This document shows positions 14,881-23,603 of a stretch of 64,000 nt of DNA, one piece after another (within the stretch, counting starts at the first letter, position 1; each line of letters starts with the position of its first letter). The position numbers were made by a program, and so were the translations under genes. The notes under the pieces were generated by a model that searched no databases, was not told where the DNA came from, and saw only the letters and a list, made by a program, of their open reading frames with translations. The stretch comes from Paenibacillus sp. FSL R5-0490 (lineage in GTDB: Bacteria > Bacillota > Bacilli > Bacillales > Cytobacillaceae): NCBI RefSeq assembly GCF_001956215.1, contig NZ_MRTQ01000005.1, positions 1 through 64,000 on the forward strand, in the 5' to 3' direction.

Positions 14881-16061
14881 CTAAGGATTCCAATCTCAAG
14901 CCAATCCGTTGTTATCTCGGTCTAAATAATGAGGACTTTCATATGGTCCTCCATTAGCCTCGTAGGATAATTGAGCGTCTTCTTGAGTGTCAAAGTCCCC
15001 ACAAACATGATCAATTGAAGTGGCTTCATATGGATTATCATATTCTTCTGAATCAACCGCATCGGAGCCGCCTGTGTGACTTAATAAAAAGGTGCTAACT
15101 AAAAAAGTTATAACAACTCCGCTAATAATCCAACGTGCCTTTTTTTCATTCGGTGAACTCACTTTAACTGCTGGATCTTCGGCTGTCTGCTTAGGGTTTT
15201 TAAGGGAGTAGTACATGCTCATACTAAACATTATAAATAATAATAAAAAAATAATTATTTGAAAAGGGTATTTTTGAGTTAGATAGTATAGAGACTTTGA
15301 CCTAAAGAACCTCCTCCGCCTTCAATATATCCCGAAAAGTATCCCTCTTTATATACTATTAATTCATTTTTACTCAAATTGCTATCGTAGTCATCATATG
15401 TATAGTCTTCCGTTGCTGCTTAGTAACCATCATCATATCCATCATCATAGATAGATTCCTTATCAATGGAACTCATTTCACTTTTAGAATCATGATCAAT
15501 GTAATCTGAGGAAGATTCATTTGTTGAAGTGTAAGTAATAGCTTCATCACTTTCCACTTCTTTTGTATTAACTTCACTCTTTGACTTCTGCCCAACCTTC
15601 AGCAGAGCCTTTTCCATAGGAACTTTCATCGTAAATGTTAGTTGGGTATTCATCATACACATAATCATCTATGTAATCTGAGTAACCTTGCTTAGTACCT
15701 GCTGAATAGCTATCTTCAAAGCAAGCCAACAACCCTTCTTGATGTCCAGCGGCGATTTCTTGCTCATACCCGTCTCCAAATGTTTGCCCTCCTTCCCACC
15801 ACCATTCATATTCTTTCTCGCATTGAGAAGTGTAACTATAAGCTAGCTCATCCCTTATCATATCCTTCCTCATAGTCAATTACAGATGTGTCAGGTATAG
15901 AATCATGATAATGATACTCTCCGTAGTTTAACCCCCCAGTGCTCGCAATTCGTCCGACAGGTATGTCCTCCACTTGAGTCTGTATTTCCAGGATGTGCTG
16001 AAACAGGATAAACCGACTCCATCCATAATGTTACTAAAATACTAAGACCCTTTTAAAACAT
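14881..16061 (-). pseudogene. Decayed YHYH/Excalibur-domain secreted protein gene
   Basis: Read right to left, one ancestral protein of about 390 residues can be pieced together: a signal peptide (KGLSILVTLWMESVYPVSA), a CRTNC...YGEYHYH domain, Gly/Tyr-rich repeats (GYDKG, DGYEQEIAAGHQEG, KQGYSDY), a membrane segment (QIIIFLLLFIMFSMSMYYSL, then a second at ARWIISGVVITFLVSTFLL) and a C-terminal Excalibur calcium-binding domain (DHVCGDFDTQEDAQLSYEAN, LDRDNNGLA). Lesions: TAA at codon 3, a shift at the C6 run 15932-15937, shifts near 15852 and 15588, TAA at 15420-15422, a shift near 15290, and TGA in place of the last Excalibur Cys at 14896-14898. It cannot make the full protein. The longest surviving ORFs are 15879-15574, 15668-15420 and 15231-14896. 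Confidence 0.75.
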
Positions 16062-16268
16062 TATTGTCACCCTTATATTTTGGATATAATCGGTTCTCCA
16101 TTGAGAGCACTCGATTATAAGGGGAAAATTTCTAACTTATAATCCTTTTTTCACACCATTATCAATGGGGATTTTTCCTATAAAAAATATCACTATTCTG
16201 TATTTTATATTGTGTATAACTTAACTTTTGTTTAAAATTGGAAGAGTAAAAGGAGGAAAGCCATTGCC

Positions 16269-17216
16269 ATGATACCAAATTATCCATCATTTTTTTGGGG
16301 AATATTTGCTGCTCTTTTTCTGTGTATTATTCTCCGTCTCTCAGGACTCTTACATATAGGGTTTAAACAAAAATTTAATAAAGAGACTGTTAAGTATATC
16401 CCGCCTACAGTTGTTATGCTTGTCGCGATGGCTATAGTATTTAGCAACTATAAATCATTGCTTGAACCTCCACCCATTGATAAAAAACCTCTTATGAATT
16501 ATTTGTTAACAAACCCTGCTCATTTACAACTTTTATTGTTTATTTCATTAGTAGGGATTATTGTCTTGGTTTGGCTAGTTATGACCCTACCATTTAATTC
16601 TCAGGGACTCTCTAAATTCTCAGGATTTGGTATATCAGCTGAATTTCGAGAAAAAGTAAATGCAGTGGTTGAGAAAAACGCAATCACAAACGAATTAACA
16701 TCTATTAGGGAAAATATTCTTAGAATTCTTACTTCTGATAAATATTTCGATGAAACATTAAAGTCCTGTGTAGAGGAATATGAAGAGAATGGAACTAAGG
16801 GTTTTGAAATCAACCCCAATAAGATGGTTTCTAGTGTATTTGAACTTGTAGAAACATCTTATCAGGCAAGCGAAAGTAATTTTCGCATTCAACACCATAT
16901 TGAAACAATTAAGGTAGGTGAGAAATCGATCAGCAAAAAAAACGTAGAAGAACTTCCAAAAGAAATGAGAGACGCTTGTCTTCAAGTCATCAATAAAAAG
17001 AAACCGTTTGTTTGGAAGGGTGTATTAGCGATGGAAATTAATCCTTTTGCACAAACAGATTCTTATTATGTAATTTGTCTTTATTCTGATGACTTGATTT
17101 TCACTGAAACTGACTCTGATTACCTTGGAACGCTTATAAAAGTGGCTGAAAAAATTATAACATTATATTGGTACCAATCAGAGGACGATAATATCGTATT
17201 TGAAGAAGCGAATTAA
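16269..17216 (+). CDS. Three-TM membrane protein with cytoplasmic GAF-like domain
   Basis: 315 residues; the AGGAGG ribosome site supports the ATG at 16269. Hydrophobic segments lie at about 8-26, 42-60 and 84-107. After a short linker comes a helical segment (about 125-160), then an alpha/beta domain (about 170-310) with strands such as FVWKGVLAMEIN and YYVICLYSDD, reminiscent of GAF/sensor folds. I do not recognise the family. The layout suggests a membrane-tethered sensor or an element-maintenance protein; that is inference. Confidence 0.65.
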   Translation: MIPNYPSFFWGIFAALFLCIILRLSGLLHIGFKQKFNKETVKYIPPTVVMLVAMAIVFSNYKSLLEPPPIDKKPLMNYLLTNPAHLQLLLFISLVGIIVLVWLVMTLPFNSQGLSKFSGFGISAEFREKVNAVVEKNAITNELTSIRENILRILTSDKYFDETLKSCVEEYEENGTKGFEINPNKMVSSVFELVETSYQASESNFRIQHHIETIKVGEKSISKKNVEELPKEMRDACLQVINKKKPFVWKGVLAMEINPFAQTDSYYVICLYSDDLIFTETDSDYLGTLIKVAEKIITLYWYQSEDDNIVFEEAN

Positions 17217-17224
17217 TGGACAAG

Positions 17225-17254
17225 TTGTTTTACAAATATACTGTGTGGTAAAAT
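17225..17254 (+). promoter_or_regulatory. SigA-type promoter
   Basis: TTGTTT and TAAAAT separated by 18 bases, ending 20 bases before the ATG at 17275. Confidence 0.5.
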
Positions 17255-17274
17255 ATAGGTAGGAGGTGTTTCGT

Positions 17275-17505
17275 ATGACTGAAACTTTAACTGTTAGACG
17301 TACAAGGAGAGCAAAAGGTGTACCAATGGCCCCTAAAGTGGCAGCTAAAAGAAATATCCTTGATGAAACTTACCCAGAGACAAAAGCTGTAATTCAACAA
17401 TTGGTTAAAGAAGAAATGAAGAAACACGGCTACTCTAGGCAAAAGGATCCTTTTGTCAAAAAAATGAACAATGTTTTGACCCAATATACTAAAACCAACT
17501 TCTAA
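17275..17505 (+). CDS. Small basic protein (76 aa)
   Basis: ATG at 17275 after a strong AGGAGGTG site; the GTG at 17266 lies inside that site. The N-terminus is very basic (VRRTRRAKGVPMAPKVAAKR), with a helical remainder (KAVIQQLVKEEMKKHGYSR). It may bind DNA. It is the first of three very small genes before the serine recombinase. Recombination directionality factors of large serine recombinases are small unrelated basic proteins usually encoded nearby, so this is a candidate. Confidence 0.6.
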   Translation: MTETLTVRRTRRAKGVPMAPKVAAKRNILDETYPETKAVIQQLVKEEMKKHGYSRQKDPFVKKMNNVLTQYTKTNF

Positions 17506-17529
17506 AACTCATAAGGATTTAATATACAT

Positions 17530-17757
17530 TTGGACAAGATAACCGTTATAGGAGGGATTGTCTTGTCCATTGTTATTTTTCGGAAACGTAACAAACGTGC
17601 ATTAACTCAAAAGCAGAAAATTCGCTTTGTTGATTCAGGTGAGAGAGCTTTTATCGACCGCGAGTATGTGTTTGATGTGTTCGAAAAGTATGGGTACAAA
17701 AGATCTGAAGATCAACTAATAAAAGAACTAAATGAATTATTCGAAAATCGCCGTTGA
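17530..17757 (+). CDS. Small membrane-anchored protein (75 aa)
   Basis: TTG start at 17530; the ribosome site AAGGATT is moderate. Residues 4-16 are hydrophobic (ITVIGGIVLSIVIF), followed by a basic stretch RKRNKRALTQKQKIR and an acidic helical tail (DVFEKYGYKRSEDQLIKELNELFENRR). The family is unknown. Confidence 0.5.
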   Translation: MDKITVIGGIVLSIVIFRKRNKRALTQKQKIRFVDSGERAFIDREYVFDVFEKYGYKRSEDQLIKELNELFENRR

Positions 17758-17852
17758 TATATATTATCAATGGCTTTTTCTTTTTACTGGAGTTTCACAT
17801 CATAGGACAAGTCTTCTCCCGCATAGGTTTACTGTGTAGGAGAGTGATTAGT

Positions 17853-17975
17853 GTGGGTAATCATAAGACGCAGTTCACCTTCATTTATAAGAAGCCAGTA
17901 AACCCGCAAAGAACCCAAGAAGAGGTAGTCCACGAACTCATTCAAACTACGATTCGGAAAGTCGTGGCAAAGTAA
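17853..17975 (+). CDS. Very small protein (40 aa)
   Basis: GTG at 17853 with ribosome site AGGAGAG; the longer frame from 17754 runs through the previous gene's stop region and lacks a ribosome site. It has 40 residues, is Lys/Gln/Val-rich (KTQFTFIYKKPVNPQRTQEE) and has no membrane segment. Placed directly before the recombinase terminator and gene. Possible excision factor; no direct evidence. Confidence 0.45.
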   Translation: MGNHKTQFTFIYKKPVNPQRTQEEVVHELIQTTIRKVVAK

Positions 17976-18006
17976 GTCTCTATTCGTTATAATGATTGTA
18001 GCAACC

Positions 18007-18037
18007 AAGCCCATAGCGTGATAGCTAGGGCTTTTTT
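18007..18037 (+). terminator. Terminator before the serine recombinase
   Basis: AAGCCC and GGGCTT with inner AGC/GCT pairs, followed by TTTTTATT. It separates the small genes from the recombinase, although the recombinase ribosome site begins only 11 bases later. Confidence 0.65.
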
Positions 18038-18058
18038 ATTACCACAGGAGGAAGCGTA

Positions 18059-19633
18059 ATGAAGAACCAAATAACGGCGAGTTATGTGCGGGTATCATCA
18101 ACAAAGGTCTCCCAGAAAGAGTCGCCCGAACACCAGCGGATGCTGTGTCAAGAAAAAGCACTAAAAGAAGGCTTTGAAATTGTATATACGTATGAAGACC
18201 GTTCATCTGGGACGAGTATAAACGGACGAGAAGATATCAAGAAGATGCTGGAAGATGCGAAGAAGGGAATGTTCAATACCTTACTGTTCGCTTCAATCTC
18301 TCGTTTTAGCCGTGATCAGTTGGATGCTATCACATTAAAGAGAACGTTCGTGGACGCCCTGGGAATTCGCTTAATATCCATTGAAGAAAATTATGATTCT
18401 GCTGTTGATAAAGATGAATTGAAGTTTACACTTTTTGCGATTATGGCTCAGCAGCAAGCCGAACAAATCAGTTTGGCTTCCAGGAGAGGTAAACGTCAAT
18501 CTGCTAGAAAAGGAAATTACACAGGCTCCATTGCACCGTTTGGATACAATAAAGTAGTTTTGGAAAATAAGAAAACACTTGTGCCAAATGAATTTGCCGA
18601 GGTTGTGAAAAGGATATTTCACTTATATGTTCACGAAAACATGGGTGAACAAAACATCAGACAATATTTAAACGAAGAAGGAGTTCCCTCACCTAGAAAT
18701 GGATTATGGGGAGTTAGCTCCGTTCAAAGAATATTACAAAACGAAGCCTATACAGGGCGAAATGTATACAACAAATATGAAGTGAAAAAGGTATATGACG
18801 ACATAAATGATATGAACGACCGCAAAAAGAGACAGGTGCAACGAGAGAAAGAAGAATGGAATCGAAACGAAGAAAAGAATTGGGAAGCCATAATTGAAGA
18901 TGACATTTTTGAGGAAGCACAGCGGTTACGATTAATAAGAGGAGGCGGGAAGCGAGGAGGAGCTAGACAGAGAGTCAATGTATTTGCTGGTTTTGTATTC
19001 TGCGGCCATTGTGGAAGCAGCATGGTGAGCATGAAGTCGAAGAACGGAAAGAACATGAGTGATGGAAGAGAGTATCGGCATTTGGTTTGCTCCAGAAGAA
19101 GGAGATTGGGTGAAAAGGGCTGTGAAAACAAGAAATATGTTCCGTATTATGGGTTTAGAGATGCAGTGATAAAAGAAGTCTCACAACGATTGAAGAACAG
19201 TATTGATATTGAGAAAGAAATAGAAGGATATCTGACTAGAGAGCAACCAAAGAAGAATGAATTTAACATAAATAAAGAGAAGTTGCATCACGAAAAAAAC
19301 ATTGAAATTAACCGTAAATTATTATTCGAACTTCGTAAACAAAAAATGTTAGACGAGAATATTGATGAAGAGCAATATCAATTCGAAAAAGAGCAGTATG
19401 AGAAAGAAATTCAAAAGAGCCAAAAGCGTTTGAAAGAACTGGAAACAAGGATTGAAAAACAGGAAAACAAAGAGGAGTACCACCAGGAAATTCGGGAAGC
19501 TCTTGAAGAACTAAGCAACCTTAGGTTTGAAAACTTTGAAGAGCTGCACTTAACATTAAAAAAATTAATTGATAAGCTGATTATTTTTTCTGATAATAAA
19601 GTGGAAATTCACACTGTATTGGATGCTGAATAA
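18059..19633 (+). CDS. Large serine recombinase of the gerE element
   Basis: 524 residues, ATG with AGGAGGAAG ribosome site. N-terminal resolvase domain (about 5-155): catalytic Ser13 in YVRVSS, SRFSRDQLDA with the conserved Arg pair, and MAQQQAEQISLASRRG forming helix E. Recombinase domain about 160-270 (GSIAPFGYNKVV, NEEGVPSPRNGLWGVSSVQRILQNEAYTGR); zinc ribbon with CGHCGSSM (about 316) and later Cys residues; then a long coiled coil (about 385-495). This is the integrase/excisionase type of skin SpoIVCA and SPbeta SprA. Its gene ends 15 bases before the gerE remnant, so it marks the element's right end. No lesion is seen. Confidence 0.93.
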   Translation: MKNQITASYVRVSSTKVSQKESPEHQRMLCQEKALKEGFEIVYTYEDRSSGTSINGREDIKKMLEDAKKGMFNTLLFASISRFSRDQLDAITLKRTFVDALGIRLISIEENYDSAVDKDELKFTLFAIMAQQQAEQISLASRRGKRQSARKGNYTGSIAPFGYNKVVLENKKTLVPNEFAEVVKRIFHLYVHENMGEQNIRQYLNEEGVPSPRNGLWGVSSVQRILQNEAYTGRNVYNKYEVKKVYDDINDMNDRKKRQVQREKEEWNRNEEKNWEAIIEDDIFEEAQRLRLIRGGGKRGGARQRVNVFAGFVFCGHCGSSMVSMKSKNGKNMSDGREYRHLVCSRRRRLGEKGCENKKYVPYYGFRDAVIKEVSQRLKNSIDIEKEIEGYLTREQPKKNEFNINKEKLHHEKNIEINRKLLFELRKQKMLDENIDEEQYQFEKEQYEKEIQKSQKRLKELETRIEKQENKEEYHQEIREALEELSNLRFENFEELHLTLKKLIDKLIIFSDNKVEIHTVLDAE

Positions 19634-19647
19634 TTTGTATTTCAAAA

Positions 19648-19737
19648 CACATCTCGAATGCCATGCAAAAGCTTGGTGTAAAGGGGCGATCACAAGCTGT
19701 TGTAGAGCTCCTTCGAATGGGAGAGCTAGAACTTTAA
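19648..19737 (+). pseudogene. gerE: 3' end of gerE (interrupted spore regulator)
   Basis: The frame HISNAMQKLGVKGRSQAVVE LLRMGELEL to TAA at 19735 matches the last 29 residues of GerE, the LuxR-type regulator that works with SigK late in the mother cell. It includes most of the recognition helix of the helix-turn-helix but lacks the start and first 45 or so residues. The position before ysmB and racE is the normal gerE locus in B. subtilis. It is therefore the right half of an interrupted gene; precise excision of the element would restore it. Whether the 5' half exists left of the window is not visible. Confidence 0.9.
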
Positions 19738-19742
19738 TTTAG

Positions 19743-19770
19743 ACCGGCTATCCCTTCTGGGAGGCCGGTT
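19743..19770 (+). terminator. gerE terminator
   Basis: ACCGGC/GCCGGT stem with an inner TCCC/GGGA pair, right after the gerE stop. Confidence 0.75.
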
Positions 19771-19897
19771 ATCACATTTATATTAGGAATATTTCATTAT
19801 TGGATTTATTTCTGTCTTGAAATTTGTACGGAAAAAGGTGAAAATAAATGCACAAGGGCAGAAAACATCGTAAAAGCTTAAATGGGAGTGTTTATGA

Positions 19898-20356
19898 ATG
19901 AAGCTGGAAGATCCTAAAACAAATGAAATAAATGATGTTGTAGCTGATATTGAAAAAGACTTAAGATACATATCCGGCATTATCAAGCAAAAAGGAAGGG
20001 AAATTCTAAGTGATTTTACCATTACCCCTCCTCAGTTTGTGGCTTTGCAATGGCTGTTTGAAGAAGGGGATATGACCATCGGCGAGCTGTCTAATAAAAT
20101 GTATCTTGCATGCAGCACGACAACCGATCTTGTTGACCGAATGGAGAAAAACAGCCTTGTGAAAAGAGTGAAAGACCCAAATGACCGAAGAGTAGTCCGG
20201 ATTCATCTGCTTGATGAAGGAGAGCGGATTATTGAAGAAGTTATTAAAAAACGCCAGGAGTACCTAAAAGAGGTCCTTAAAAATTCTTCACATAATGAGG
20301 TCTTGTTCTTAAAAGATAACTTAATGAAATTACACCATGATATGCGAGGAGAATGA
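19898..20356 (+). CDS. ysmB: MarR-family transcriptional regulator
   Basis: 152 residues. Winged helix-turn-helix of the MarR type: [20 protein letters not shown] leads into the recognition helix ([19 protein letters not shown]), followed by the wing [18 protein letters not shown], with dimerising helices at both ends. The position between gerE and racE is that of B. subtilis ysmB, which gives the name. The ligand and targets are unknown. The stop lies 10 bases before the racE TTG, so the two may be co-transcribed. Confidence 0.9.
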   Translation: MKLEDPKTNEINDVVADIEKDLRYISGIIKQKGREILSDFTITPPQFVALQWLFEEGDMTIGELSNKMYLACSTTTDLVDRMEKNSLVKRVKDPNDRRVVRIHLLDEGERIIEEVIKKRQEYLKEVLKNSSHNEVLFLKDNLMKLHHDMRGE

Positions 20357-20366
20357 GGCGGTACTT

Positions 20367-21161
20367 TTGAAACAACCTATAGGAATAATTGACTCCGGAG
20401 TGGGGGGCTTAACGGTTGCAAAAGAAATCATGCGGCAGCTGCCAAATGAAGATATTGTATACCTCGGAGATACAGCACGATGCCCGTACGGCCCGCGGCC
20501 TGGTGAAGAGGTGAAATCCTTTACCTGGCAAATGACGGAGTTCCTGCTTAAAGAAAACATTAAAATGCTTGTTATAGCCTGTAATACAGCTACTGCTGTC
20601 ACTCTGGAGGAAATACGAAGGGAACTGCCGATACCGGTTATCGGTGTCATTTTCCCAGGCGCAAGAACAGCTATTAAAGTGACGAAAAATCATATAATTG
20701 GTGTCATTGGCACAGAGGGCACCGTCAAAAGCAAGGCATATGAAAATGCGCTGATTCAGATATACAGCAGGTCTGCCGTGCATAGTCTGGCATGCCCAAA
20801 ATTCGTTCCTCTTGTAGAGAGCGGGGAGTACGAAGGTTCAGTTGCCAAAAAAATAGTGGCTGAGACGCTTCAGCCCTTAAAAGGAAAAGGAATGGATACA
20901 CTCATTCTTGGATGTACTCATTATCCTTTATTAGAACCAATTATTAAGAATGTAATGGGTAAAGAGGTAAAGGTCATCAGCTCAGGTGAGGAAACAGCAA
21001 GGGAAGCCAGTACCATACTGCATCACCATGGCCTGCTTAAAGCTGTGGATGAAAATCCGGAATATAAATTCTGTACAACTGGCTCCACGGCCATTTTTTC
21101 TAAAATTGCTTCCAAGTGGCTTGGGTTTACTGTCGATGCTGTAGAAAAAATTTCCCTTTAA
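20367..21161 (+). CDS. racE: Glutamate racemase
   Basis: Converts L-glutamate to D-glutamate for peptidoglycan (and poly-gamma-glutamate where made). 264 residues from a TTG at 20367 (ribosome site GAGGCGG), which gives the family start [14 protein letters not shown]; the in-frame ATG at 20337 lies inside ysmB. Conserved DSGVGG (9-14), catalytic Cys72 in ACNTAT and Cys183 in GCTHYP with His185. Full length. Called murI in many genomes; racE is the Bacillus name. Ends at a strong terminator. Confidence 0.95.
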   Translation: MKQPIGIIDSGVGGLTVAKEIMRQLPNEDIVYLGDTARCPYGPRPGEEVKSFTWQMTEFLLKENIKMLVIACNTATAVTLEEIRRELPIPVIGVIFPGARTAIKVTKNHIIGVIGTEGTVKSKAYENALIQIYSRSAVHSLACPKFVPLVESGEYEGSVAKKIVAETLQPLKGKGMDTLILGCTHYPLLEPIIKNVMGKEVKVISSGEETAREASTILHHHGLLKAVDENPEYKFCTTGSTAIFSKIASKWLGFTVDAVEKISL

Positions 21162-21169
21162 TAAATGCA

Positions 21170-21203
21170 GACACCTTCTGAACTTTTTCAGAAGGTGTTT
21201 TTT
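21170..21203 (+). terminator. racE terminator
   Basis: ACACCTTCTGA / TCAGAAGGTGT stem followed by six T. Confidence 0.85.
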
Positions 21204-21300
21204 AAAGAAATTTGCAAGTTATTTTTAGATTACTTTTTAAAAAAGCTCTGGTATCATGAAATTGAAAGAAAAACTATACTTAATTGAGTTGGTGATCAAT

Positions 21301-23442
21301 TTGCTGGCACAAGCCGAAAACTATTTAAAAAAATATTTTGGATATACTTCTTTCCGCCCCGGCCAACAGGAGATTATTCAGAATATCCTCTCACAAACCA
21401 ATACTCTTGGAATTCTTCCAACTGGAGGCGGAAAGTCAATCTGCTTTCAAATACCCGCTCTTGTACTCCCCGGAACGGCCATTGTGATTTCTCCTTTAAT
21501 TTCCCTGATGAAAGATCAAGTAGATGCCCTTAGCACTGCAGGCATCCCGGCTGCTTATATAAACAGCACGTTGTCTTCTGCTGAGTATCAGCACATTGTG
21601 GCTGGAATACGCAATGAAGAATATAAGCTCGTGTACGTGGCGCCGGAACGATTTGGGTCCATGGCCTTTTTGCAATTGTTAAACGATATTTCAATCAATT
21701 CAATCGTCTTTGATGAAGCACATTGTATTTCTCAATGGGGGCATGATTTCCGCCCAAGTTATCGTTCTGTTGTCTCAGAGCTTAGCAATCTGCACCAGAA
21801 ACCTGTAATCGCTGCTTTGACTGCAACAGCAACACGGGATGTCGCGGAGGACATCCGCAGGCTTCTGAACATCGGCGAGGAAAATACGTTTATTACTGGT
21901 TTTGCAAGGGATAACCTCTCCTTTCACGTATTGAAAGGTGTTAACAAAAGAGATTTTCTATTGCAGACCATAAATAAAAATAAAAACGAAGCGGGAATTA
22001 TTTATACTTCAAGCCGCAGGGAGACAGATCAGCTGTACCAATTCTTAAAAGGCAAGAACTGCTCAGTTGCCAAATATCATGCAGGCTTAAAGGAAGAAGA
22101 ACGAAAAAAAGCACAGGATGATTTTGTATACGATGAATCAAATATTATGGTCGCAACAAATGCTTTTGGAATGGGGATTGATAAATCCAATGTCAGATAT
22201 GTCATCCACTATAATCTTCCGCGGAACATTGAAGCTTATTATCAGGAAGCGGGAAGGGCAGGAAGAGATGGAGAGGATAGCATATGTTATTTGCTGTTTG
22301 CTCCTCAGGATATCCAGCTGCAGAAATTTTTGATTGAGGAGAGCAGTCTGGATCCACGGAAAATGGAGCAGGAATACAGCAAGCTAAAGGATATGGTTAA
22401 TTACTGCCACACAGAGAAATGCCTTCAAACCTATATCATTGATTATTTTGATGAGAATGCCGAACCGATCCTCTGCGGCAAATGCAGCAGCTGTCTGGAT
22501 GAACGGACAAGCATCGATATTACTCAGGAAGCTTTAATGATTTTTTCGTGCATTAAGCGGATGGAAGAAAGATTTGGCGTTACTTTGACTGCACAGGTTT
22601 TGAAGGGCTCAAGTAATAAAAGAATCCGTGAGCTTAATTTTAATAAACTTTCCACATTTGGACTGATGAAAAACCGCAAAGAAAAAGAGATTGCCGAGAT
22701 GATCAACTATCTGCTGGCAGAGGATTATCTGATTTTAACAGATGGAAAATATCCGACTGTTAGGCTGTCAGCAAATGCAATTCCTGTCTTGAAAGGACAG
22801 AAGAAACTATCCATGAAAATTAATGTGCCTGTACCTGTTCAGGAAGCAGATGAAAATATTGAACTTTTTGAGATCCTGAGGATGCTCAGGAAAAAGATTG
22901 CAGATGAAGAAAATGTTCCTCCTTTTGTTGTGTTTGCTGATACCGCATTAAAAGAAATGTGCCGCTATTTTCCAATAAGCAAAGACATGATGTTAAATAT
23001 TAAAGGTGTAGGGCAAATGAAGTTTGATAAGTATGGGGAATACTTTATTGAGGCAATCAAAGAATTTGCCGAAGAACATAATATTTCCCCTATGCCTGCA
23101 GCAGATACGCCTTCAATGTCAGAGGAAGTACAAGATGACCGTCCTAGCTACCAGATTTCCTTTGATTATTATAAGAATGGAAATTCCATAAGGGAAATAG
23201 CCAAAAAGCGAAACTTTTCCCCTATAACGATTCAGGAGCACATCTTCCGCTCGATTAAAGAAGGCAATGCGATTGACTGGTCAGATATTTTCGATGAAAC
23301 GGAAGAAAAGCTTGTTTTACAGGCAGCTGAAAAAGCTGGAAGAGATAAGCTTAAGCCAATTAAAGAAGAACTTCCGGATGAAATAGATTATTTTAAAATC
23401 AAAGCTGTCCTGGTAAAAGACGAACTGCAGAAGCAAAATTGA
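21301..23442 (+). CDS. recQ: ATP-dependent DNA helicase RecQ
   Basis: A 3'-5' helicase for recombination repair. 714 residues from a TTG at 21301, where homologues begin (MLAQAENYLKKYFGYTSFRP); an ATG at 21256 would add 15 residues, but a -10-like TATCAT lies just at that ATG. Order: Walker A TGGGKS (41-46), DEAH near 140, motif VI with Q.aGRaGRDG, Zn-binding Cys cluster (CHTEKC, CGKCSSC), RQC winged helix, HRDC domain (about 510-590) and a C-terminal HTH_40-type segment (SIREIAKKRNFSPITIQEHI). RecQ is not found here in B. subtilis, so the gene was inserted or moved. Own terminator. Confidence 0.93.
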   Translation: MLAQAENYLKKYFGYTSFRPGQQEIIQNILSQTNTLGILPTGGGKSICFQIPALVLPGTAIVISPLISLMKDQVDALSTAGIPAAYINSTLSSAEYQHIVAGIRNEEYKLVYVAPERFGSMAFLQLLNDISINSIVFDEAHCISQWGHDFRPSYRSVVSELSNLHQKPVIAALTATATRDVAEDIRRLLNIGEENTFITGFARDNLSFHVLKGVNKRDFLLQTINKNKNEAGIIYTSSRRETDQLYQFLKGKNCSVAKYHAGLKEEERKKAQDDFVYDESNIMVATNAFGMGIDKSNVRYVIHYNLPRNIEAYYQEAGRAGRDGEDSICYLLFAPQDIQLQKFLIEESSLDPRKMEQEYSKLKDMVNYCHTEKCLQTYIIDYFDENAEPILCGKCSSCLDERTSIDITQEALMIFSCIKRMEERFGVTLTAQVLKGSSNKRIRELNFNKLSTFGLMKNRKEKEIAEMINYLLAEDYLILTDGKYPTVRLSANAIPVLKGQKKLSMKINVPVPVQEADENIELFEILRMLRKKIADEENVPPFVVFADTALKEMCRYFPISKDMMLNIKGVGQMKFDKYGEYFIEAIKEFAEEHNISPMPAADTPSMSEEVQDDRPSYQISFDYYKNGNSIREIAKKRNFSPITIQEHIFRSIKEGNAIDWSDIFDETEEKLVLQAAEKAGRDKLKPIKEELPDEIDYFKIKAVLVKDELQKQN

Positions 23443-23467
23443 AGCTCCTTATTGGGGCTTCTTTTTA
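23441..23467 (+). terminator. recQ terminator
   Basis: GAAGCTCC / GGGGCTTC around TTATT, then five T. Confidence 0.8.
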
Positions 23468-23561
23468 TATGTTTGTATGGCAGCCATACTTCAGATTGTC
23501 CAAATTTGTCAAAAATCTATTAACACTTTTATCCCAAAAGACGGTCTAAATTACAAATAGG

Positions 23562-23583
23562 CTCGTATACATGTAGTACAAAC
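23562..23583 (+). promoter_or_regulatory. Possible SigE promoter of gerM
   Basis: GTATACAT at 23575-23582 resembles the SigE -10 (CATACAnT). The -35 side is unconvincing. gerM is a mother-cell gene in B. subtilis, which is the main support. Confidence 0.3.
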
Positions 23584-23603
23584 TGTCTCAGGGGGGATTA
23601 TGT

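Larger units (their letters stand above)
1..19647. mobile_element. Integrated element interrupting gerE (right part; left end outside window)
   Basis: All DNA left of 19648 is foreign to the racE-gerM neighbourhood: it is AT-rich and carries recombinases, IS remnants, pseudogenes and small orphan genes. A large serine recombinase ends at 19633, and 15 bases later the reading frame of the last 29 codons of gerE begins. Serine-recombinase elements inserted in sporulation genes (sigK/skin, spsM/SPbeta) are known and are excised in the mother cell. That this one behaves so, and that the whole 19.6 kb belongs to one element, is inferred; the left junction with the 5' part of gerE is not in the window. 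Confidence 0.7.

Noticed and set aside
14896-14898. TGA at the Excalibur Cys as a selenocysteine codon
   Set aside because: The same gene carries several other stops and shifts, and no SECIS-like element was evident; decay is simpler.
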